Positions 5,713-10,519 of a stretch of 10,519 nt of DNA are shown one piece after another. The DNA is from Gallionella sp. (GTDB lineage Bacteria > Pseudomonadota > Gammaproteobacteria > Burkholderiales > Gallionellaceae). The notes beneath the pieces are model-generated. The model saw nothing but the letters and a program-made list of their open reading frames with translations. It did not search any database and was not told where the DNA came from. The stretch is from positions 1 to 10,519 of the forward strand of contig JANLID010000200.1 of the NCBI GenBank assembly GCA_024654105.1, in the 5' to 3' direction. Made by a program: the position numbers and the translations under genes. How positions within the stretch are numbered: position 1 is the stretch's first letter; each line of letters begins with the position of its first letter.

Positions 5713-7599
5713 ATGAACAGGCAAGATCAAGGAAAGCAGAAAAATTTGCCCATGCAGCGCGAAGTCCATCCTTTTGCCAGCTTGCTGGAGGAACTGGAGA
5801 TATTGCAGCGGGAGTTAATGGAACTTGAGCAGTTGTCCGCAACAACACTGCAACGCTCTAACCCGCTCCACCTGGCAAGCGCCGTCAACCTGATGCATTA
5901 CCTTGGCCTGAGGCGACGGGATATGCGTCCGCTTCAGGAAAGGCTGGCGGCAGTGGGGTTGTCATCGTTAGGCCGCATGGAATCGCACGTCTCCACCAAT
6001 CTCAATGCCATCATTGACCTTTTACGTTGCGCGTTAGGCAAGCAGACGGCAGAAGAAATAATACCCGTTACAACGGCAACGGGGGCAACCCTGCTTGAAA
6101 ACAATACTGACAATTTGCTTGGCAAACCTCCCTCGCATCGCCGTGTCCGCATCATGGTCACGTTGCCAAGCGAAGTGGCGGACGATTATTCGTTGATCAA
6201 GGACATGCTCGTTCATGGTATGGATTGTGCGCGCATCAATTGCGCGCATGACGATCCTGAAATATGGGCGCGCATGATCGAGCAAATCAATCTGGCACGA
6301 CGTGAAACAGGAAGGCATTGTCGCATCTTGATGGACTTGGGCGGCCCCAAACTGCGCACGGGAGAAATCGCTCCCGGCCCTGTCGTGCTCAGGTGGCGGC
6401 CACAGCGGGATAAGCTCGGCAAGGTGACTGCCCCCGCGCGAATATGGTTGCATCCCGAAAGCGATGCCTCTTCCTGCCTCGCGCCCGCCGATGCTTGCCT
6501 GCCGGTAACCGGCGATTGGCTTACGCAAGCGGCATCGCGCGACCTCATTGAGTTAACCGACGCGCGGGGGGCATTGCGCACCCTGCGACTTGTTGACCAG
6601 GTCGGGACGGGTTTTTGGGCAGAATCCAATCAAACCGCCTACATCACGCCCGGTACGGAGCTAAAGCTCATGCGGGTGTCCATATCCGGACATCCGCGCC
6701 GGGCATGCCGCACCGGCATGGTGGGAGCGTTGCCCCCAGCATCCGAATCGATCCGGCTTCACACCGGTGACAGCCTGATCATCACGCGTGAACCGTTGCC
6801 GGGCAAGCCGGCCCAATTCGATGCCAGCGGACGTTTATTGCGCGCAGCCAGCATTGCCTGTTCCCTGCCGGAGGTTTTTCGGTCTATCCAGCCGGGCGAA
6901 CGCATCCTGATCGACGATGGCCGGATCGGCGGCGTAATCCGCAGTGTCAGCAAAAATAAAATAGTGGTCGAAATCACACAGGCCCGCGAAGGCGGGGAGA
7001 AACTGCTGGCGAACAAAGGCATCAACCTGCCGGACAGCCGGCTTGAACTGGATGGCCTGACGGCGCAGGACATCGAGCATCTGGAATTTGTCGTTCAACA
7101 TGCCGACATGGTCGGGCTGTCATTCGTCCGAAATCCCGCTGGCATCGAGTTATTGCAAAAACATCTGAAACGCCTTGATGCCGAAAAACTTGGTATCGTG
7201 CTGAAAATTGAAACGCGTGCCGCATTCGAGCATCTGCCGGAACTGTTATTTACATTACTGCAATCATCAACCGTCGGCGCCATGATTGCTCGCGGTGATC
7301 TGGCGGTGGAATGCGGTTATGAAAGATTGGCCGAGTTGCAGGAAGAAATTCTCTGGCTGGCAGAGGCGGCTCATTTGCCGGTTATATGGGCTACCCAGGT
7401 ACTGGAGGGATTATCCAAGAGCGGCAAACCAAGCCGCGCTGAAATTACCGATGCGGCAATGGGTGAGCGCGCCGAATGCGTCATGCTGAACAAGGGCGCG
7501 CATATTATCGAGGCAATCCAGACATTGGACGACATCCTGCATCGTATGCAATCCCACCAGAACAAGAAGAGCGCACTGCTGCGACGTCTTCATTGGTGA
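5713..7599 (+). CDS. Atypical pyruvate kinase-family protein, 628 aa
   Basis: A homologue of pyruvate kinase (PEP + ADP to pyruvate + ATP). Residues 1-140 are extra: a helical, Glu/Leu-rich region with LHYLGLRRRDMRPL-like character and LSSLGRMESHV at 83-93. The catalytic barrel starts at RVRIMVTLP (144-152). Kept residues include Arg174, Asn176 and His179 (ARINCAH), Asp208, Arg215, Lys498 and Glu500 (LKIE), ARGDL (526-530) and Thr561 (WATQVLEGL). Changed: the usual TKGPEIRT block is LGGPKLRT, the Ser of NFSH is Ala178, and SGETAKG is NKGAHI (593-598). The segment between barrel halves (about 218-395) is far longer than a normal B domain. The protein ends straight after the barrel, so the C-terminal effector domain is absent. 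ATG 5713 (AGGG/GAGG upstream) is preferred to TTG 5695. Catalysis is likely but not certain. Confidence 0.82.
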   Translation: MNRQDQGKQKNLPMQREVHPFASLLEELEILQRELMELEQLSATTLQRSNPLHLASAVNLMHYLGLRRRDMRPLQERLAAVGLSSLGRMESHVSTNLNAIIDLLRCALGKQTAEEIIPVTTATGATLLENNTDNLLGKPPSHRRVRIMVTLPSEVADDYSLIKDMLVHGMDCARINCAHDDPEIWARMIEQINLARRETGRHCRILMDLGGPKLRTGEIAPGPVVLRWRPQRDKLGKVTAPARIWLHPESDASSCLAPADACLPVTGDWLTQAASRDLIELTDARGALRTLRLVDQVGTGFWAESNQTAYITPGTELKLMRVSISGHPRRACRTGMVGALPPASESIRLHTGDSLIITREPLPGKPAQFDASGRLLRAASIACSLPEVFRSIQPGERILIDDGRIGGVIRSVSKNKIVVEITQAREGGEKLLANKGINLPDSRLELDGLTAQDIEHLEFVVQHADMVGLSFVRNPAGIELLQKHLKRLDAEKLGIVLKIETRAAFEHLPELLFTLLQSSTVGAMIARGDLAVECGYERLAELQEEILWLAEAAHLPVIWATQVLEGLSKSGKPSRAEITDAAMGERAECVMLNKGAHIIEAIQTLDDILHRMQSHQNKKSALLRRLHW

Positions 7600-7668
7600 A
7601 CCCTCGCTGGGTGAATATTGAGCATGGGATGTGTAAACCGTTTTCTCCCCTCGGAATTTTGAATTTTT

Positions 7669-7675
7669 AGAGGTG
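7669..7675 (+). promoter_or_regulatory. Ribosome binding site of glgP
   Basis: AGAGGTG lies 10 bases before the ATG at 7686. A second in-frame ATG at 7710 (Met9) has only GAAAG upstream, so 7686 is preferred. The 86-base gap after the pyruvate kinase homologue shows no clear terminator or promoter, so read-through is possible. Confidence 0.5.
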
Positions 7676-7685
7676 CCCACTAAGC

Positions 7686-10199
7686 ATGTCCGATATTGCC
7701 GAAAGATCCATGCACACCCGCATCGCCCGCTCGGTCGAGGCCATCCGACGGTCGTTCGTCGACAACCTGTTCTATGTCACCGTCAGAACCTTCGACAACG
7801 CCACTACCCTCGACCATTACACTGCGCTGGCCTACACCATCCGCGACCGTCTGCTGGCGCGACTCATCGCGACGGATGAAAACTACAAGCGCCGCGACGT
7901 GAAGACGGTTGCCTATATGTCCGCCGAATACCTCCTCGGTCCTCATCTGGGGAACAACCTGCTCAACCTGGGTCTTTGGGATAATGTCCGCCAGGCCATG
8001 AATGAACTGGGCCTGGATCTGGATACCATCCTGGAGGCCGAGGAGGAACCGGGGCTCGGCAACGGCGGCCTCGGCCGTCTTGCGGCCTGCTACATGGACT
8101 CTCTGGCGACGCTGGAAATACCCGCCATCGGCTATGGCATACGCTACGAATACGGAATTTTCGAGCAATCCATCAAGGACGGCTGGCAGGTGGAGGTGGC
8201 TGATGCGTGGCTACGCAACGGCAATCCCTGGGAGCTGCCGAGGCAACTGCGCTACCCGGTGAAGTTCGGCGGTAACATCGAAAGTCACCGTGACGACGAG
8301 GGCCGCCTGCACAGCCGCTGGATGCCGGAGTCCATCATTCATGGCGCCGCCTATGACACGCCCATCCTTGGCTACGGCGTGCTTAACGTGAACCTGCTGC
8401 GCCTGTGGAAATCGGAGGCACGCGAGTCCTTCGACTTGCAGGCCTTCAACCACGGCGACTACTACGGCGCCGTGGACAACATGATTGTGGCCCAGAACAT
8501 CAGCAAAGCGCTCTATCCCAACGACGAACCGGAGGCCGGCAAGACCCTGCGCCTGCGCCAGCAGTATTTCTTCGTCTCCTGCTCCCTGCAGGACATGATA
8601 CGCATGACCCTGAGTGGCCAAAGCGGTCTGAAACAGAGTACCCAAAACAGCCTGGATCATTTTCCGGACAGGTTCGTGGTTCAGCTTAACGACACCCATC
8701 CCGCCATTGCCATTGCCGAACTCATGCGCCTGCTTATCGACGAGCACCAGATGGACTGGGATCAGGCCTGGGCTCTCACCCGGCGAAGCTTCGCCTATAC
8801 CAACCATACCCTGCTGCCGGAAGCGCTTGAAACCTGGCCCCTGGAACTATTCCAGCGCAACCTGCCACGCCATCTCGACATCATCTACGAGATCAACAAC
8901 CGCTTTCTGGATGACGTGCGCATCCGCTTCATCGACGACATTGCGCGGCTGGTCCGTATGTCGCTGATCGACGAAGGTGCTGGCGACGGCGTTCGCCGCG
9001 TGCGCATGGCCAACCTGGCCTGTGTCGGCAGCATGGCCATCAATGGTGTCGCGGAAATGCATAGCGAATTGCTCAAGCAAACGGTGCTGAAGGACTTTTA
9101 CGACATGTGGCCGGAGAAGTTCCAGAACAAGACCAATGGCGTAACCCCCCGGCGCTTCATCGCCCTGGCCAATCCGCCGCTGGCCGCCCTCATCGAGGAG
9201 ATCATCGGCGGCGACTGGCTGCGCCATCTGGAGAAACTCCGCCAGTTGGAACCTTATGCCGACGACAGTGCCTTCCTTGCCCGTTGGCGCGGGATCAAGC
9301 GCCTGGCCAAGGAACGCCTGGCGGACCACATTCATCGGAGCTGCGGCGTCAGCCTGGACATGGACACTCTTTTCGACATCCAGGTCAAGCGCATCCACGA
9401 ATACAAGCGCCAGCATCTTAATGCGCTGCACATCGTAAGCCTCTACCATCGCCTGAAGCAAGACCCGTCGCTGGACATCACGCCGCGTACTTTTATCTTC
9501 GGCGGCAAGGCGGCGCCCGGCTATCACATGGCGAAGCTGATCATCAAGCTCATCAACTCGGTGGCCGACGTCATCAACCGCGACCCACAGGTCAACAAGG
9601 TGCTGAAGGTGGTGTTCGTGCCCGACTTCAGCGTCAAGATCGGCCAGCATATCTATCCCGCAGCGGATCTTTCTGAGCAGATATCCACCGCAGGCAAGGA
9701 GGCCTCCGGCACCGGCAACATGAAACTCACCATGAACGGGGCGCTGACCATCGGCACCATGGATGGCGCCAACGTGGAGATCCGCGCAGCCGTGGGCGAA
9801 GAGAATTTCTTCCTGTTCGGCAAAACCGTGCAGCAGGTGGATGAGATTTGGGCGGCGGGCTATCGGCCCCGGGACATCTATCATCACAACGACAACCTGC
9901 GCGACGTCATCGACCTGATCAACTCGGGGCATTTCTCCCATGGCGACGGCGGTCTGTTCCGTCCGCTGACAGACAATCTGCTGAATAACGACCCCTTCCT
10001 GGTGTGCGCCGACTTCCAGGGCTACATCGACTGCCAAGCCCAGGTGAGCCAGGCTTACCAGGATCAGGAACAGTGGTCGCGCATGTCCCTCCTGAACGTG
10101 GCGCGTTGCGGGCGATTCTCGTCAGACCGCGCCGTTCGCGAATACAACGCGGAAATATGGCGCGCACCTCCATTGTCAGTGGAAATATCCAAGGCATGA
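7686..10199 (+). CDS. glgP: Glycogen/starch/alpha-glucan phosphorylase
   Basis: A full-length 837-residue GT35 phosphorylase that releases glucose-1-phosphate from alpha-1,4-glucan ends using phosphate and PLP. Diagnostic segments in order: AYMSAEYLLG (76-85), EPGLGNGGLGRLAACYMDSLATL (residues 121-143), QLNDTHPAIAIAEL (333-346), YTNHTLLPEALE (371-382), KTNGVTPRR (482-490), DIQVKRIHEYKRQ (564-576), VPDFSVKIG (645-653) and EASGTGNMKLTMNG (672-685), where Lys680 is the PLP Schiff-base lysine. Nothing essential is missing. It could be called GlgP or MalP; motifs alone do not separate them, and the lack of nearby mal genes leans to glycogen. No other glg gene is in the window; its only metabolic neighbour is the pyruvate kinase homologue. 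Its DNA is clearly richer in G+C than psiE. Confidence 0.96.
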   Translation: MSDIAERSMHTRIARSVEAIRRSFVDNLFYVTVRTFDNATTLDHYTALAYTIRDRLLARLIATDENYKRRDVKTVAYMSAEYLLGPHLGNNLLNLGLWDNVRQAMNELGLDLDTILEAEEEPGLGNGGLGRLAACYMDSLATLEIPAIGYGIRYEYGIFEQSIKDGWQVEVADAWLRNGNPWELPRQLRYPVKFGGNIESHRDDEGRLHSRWMPESIIHGAAYDTPILGYGVLNVNLLRLWKSEARESFDLQAFNHGDYYGAVDNMIVAQNISKALYPNDEPEAGKTLRLRQQYFFVSCSLQDMIRMTLSGQSGLKQSTQNSLDHFPDRFVVQLNDTHPAIAIAELMRLLIDEHQMDWDQAWALTRRSFAYTNHTLLPEALETWPLELFQRNLPRHLDIIYEINNRFLDDVRIRFIDDIARLVRMSLIDEGAGDGVRRVRMANLACVGSMAINGVAEMHSELLKQTVLKDFYDMWPEKFQNKTNGVTPRRFIALANPPLAALIEEIIGGDWLRHLEKLRQLEPYADDSAFLARWRGIKRLAKERLADHIHRSCGVSLDMDTLFDIQVKRIHEYKRQHLNALHIVSLYHRLKQDPSLDITPRTFIFGGKAAPGYHMAKLIIKLINSVADVINRDPQVNKVLKVVFVPDFSVKIGQHIYPAADLSEQISTAGKEASGTGNMKLTMNGALTIGTMDGANVEIRAAVGEENFFLFGKTVQQVDEIWAAGYRPRDIYHHNDNLRDVIDLINSGHFSHGDGGLFRPLTDNLLNNDPFLVCADFQGYIDCQAQVSQAYQDQEQWSRMSLLNVARCGRFSSDRAVREYNAEIWRAPPLSVEISKA

Positions 10200-10253
10200 C
10201 CGGTTCAGACGCGGGCGTCGGCTGCCAGTTCTGCTTGATCATTGATCCGTAAT

Positions 10254-10297
10254 TCAGTTAGGTAAACCCCCGGCTATGCCGGGGGACTCAGTTAGGT
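10254..10297. repeat. GC-rich hairpin bracketed by 10-base direct repeats
   Basis: TCAGTTAGGT occurs at 10254-10263 and again at 10288-10297. Between them lies a perfect 8-pair hairpin, CCCCCGGC (10267-10274) with GCCGGGGG (10278-10285), around the loop TAT. Subterminal GC hairpins next to a conserved flank are seen at the ends of IS200/IS605-type elements and in REP sequences mobilised by related transposases, so this may be such an end or a solo copy. No transposase is visible in the window. Confidence 0.6.
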
Positions 10298-10352
10298 TTG
10301 ACCGTTCCGGCGGTCATTTGAAAGAGCAGCGTTAAAACTCAGCAACATCATT

Positions 10353-10456
10353 CCCTCCCCCATGCAGGGGGAGGGCTAGGGAGGGGGTAGAAACTAAGCA
10401 TGAGCACAATCAAAATTTCTACCCCCATCCCAACCTTCCCCCTGCAAGGGGGAAGG
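10353..10456. repeat. C-rich double-hairpin element (REP-doublet-like)
   Basis: Two outer hairpins face each other: CCCTCCCCC (10353-10361) with GGGGGAGGG (10367-10375), and CCTTCCCCC (10434-10442) with GGGGGAAGG (10448-10456), both perfect with 5-base loops. Between them an 11-base perfect inverted repeat, GGGGGTAGAAA (10383-10393) with TTTCTACCCCC (10416-10426), makes the whole 104-base unit one large palindrome. This nested layout echoes the two GTAGGGTGG-type elements elsewhere in the window, although the sequence differs. Confidence 0.7.
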
Positions 10457-10468
10457 AGTAAAAACCCC

Positions 10469-10513
10469 GCCGCCTTCAGGCGGCTCACGGTTTTATCGGC
10501 CCCTTTGAGGGGC
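10469..10513. repeat. Two REP-like hairpins, each followed by CTCAC
   Basis: GCCGCCT/AGGCGGC (10469-10484) and GCCCCT/AGGGGC (10499-10513) are tight stems with 2-3-base loops. Each has a short C-containing lead-in and is followed by CTCAC (10485 and 10514 onward). The repeated stem-plus-tail unit suggests members of a REP array cut by the window edge. Confidence 0.55.
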
Positions 10514-10519
10514 TCACCC

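Larger units (their letters stand above)
10200..10519. other. Gene-free, hairpin-dense right flank
   Basis: 320 bases with no plausible gene, packed with short palindromes listed separately: a hairpin between direct repeats, a small GACCG/CGGTC stem (10300-10304 with 10311-10315), a double-hairpin C-rich element and two REP-like stems. None is followed by a convincing U tract, so I do not call a standard terminator for glgP. The stems could still protect the 3' end of the mRNA. The array continues to the window edge. Confidence 0.7.

Noticed and set aside
8847..10037. 396-codon open frame on the minus strand
   Set aside because: It lies antisense to the highly conserved phosphorylase and its residues are low-complexity (Val/Asp/His/Ala-rich), typical of a mirror frame of a GC-rich gene.
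10267..10285. Intrinsic terminator of glgP
   Set aside because: A strong stem, but followed by ACTCAGTTAGG rather than a U tract on the plus strand.
10254..10513. CRISPR array
   Set aside because: The repeats are different palindromes of different length without regular spacers.

Overview
The window looks like chromosomal DNA of a Gram-negative proteobacterium. Betaproteobacteria, possibly a Nitrosomonadales/Gallionellaceae-type lineage, is my best guess. It rests on the style of the proteins and on short dyad repeats of the GTAGGGTGG type, and is low confidence because there is no rRNA or marker gene. No tRNA, rRNA, CRISPR array or intact transposase gene was found.

Left block (minus strand, 2056 down to 283): a four-gene cluster read leftwards. 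It runs from an ArsR-family regulator with a C-terminal Cys-Cys...Cys sensor tail, to a class I SAM-dependent methyltransferase, a 75-residue thioredoxin-like CxxC protein, and an unrecognised 148-residue protein that overlaps the previous gene. It looks like a metalloid- or redox-responsive unit, but no efflux pump, arsenate reductase or canonical ArsM is present. An imperfect palindrome just upstream of arsR is a candidate autoregulatory operator.

Middle block (plus strand, 2239-5458): a 590-residue EAL-CBS-GGDEF cyclic-di-GMP protein, read divergently from arsR, overlaps by 17 bases a PlsC-like lysophospholipid acyltransferase. After 75 bases comes a four-helix PsiE-family membrane protein. 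This may be one transcription unit linking c-di-GMP to the cell envelope.

Right block (plus strand, 5713-10199): an atypical 628-residue pyruvate kinase homologue has an extra N-terminal region, a much enlarged middle region, no C-terminal allosteric domain, and a lysine where K+-dependent enzymes carry the Glu of the TKGPE motif. Then comes a complete glycogen phosphorylase with its PLP lysine. Glycogen phosphorylase releases glucose-1-phosphate into glycolysis and pyruvate kinase is the last step of glycolysis, so the pair suggests carbon-store use.

Intergenic DNA carries several compact palindromic elements. Two share the terminal sequence TGTAGGGTGG and are built as paired hairpins (47-133 and 5489-5598). 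After glgP lies a gene-free, hairpin-dense stretch (10200-10519) with a hairpin between direct repeats, a C-rich double-hairpin element and two REP-like hairpins, running to the window edge.
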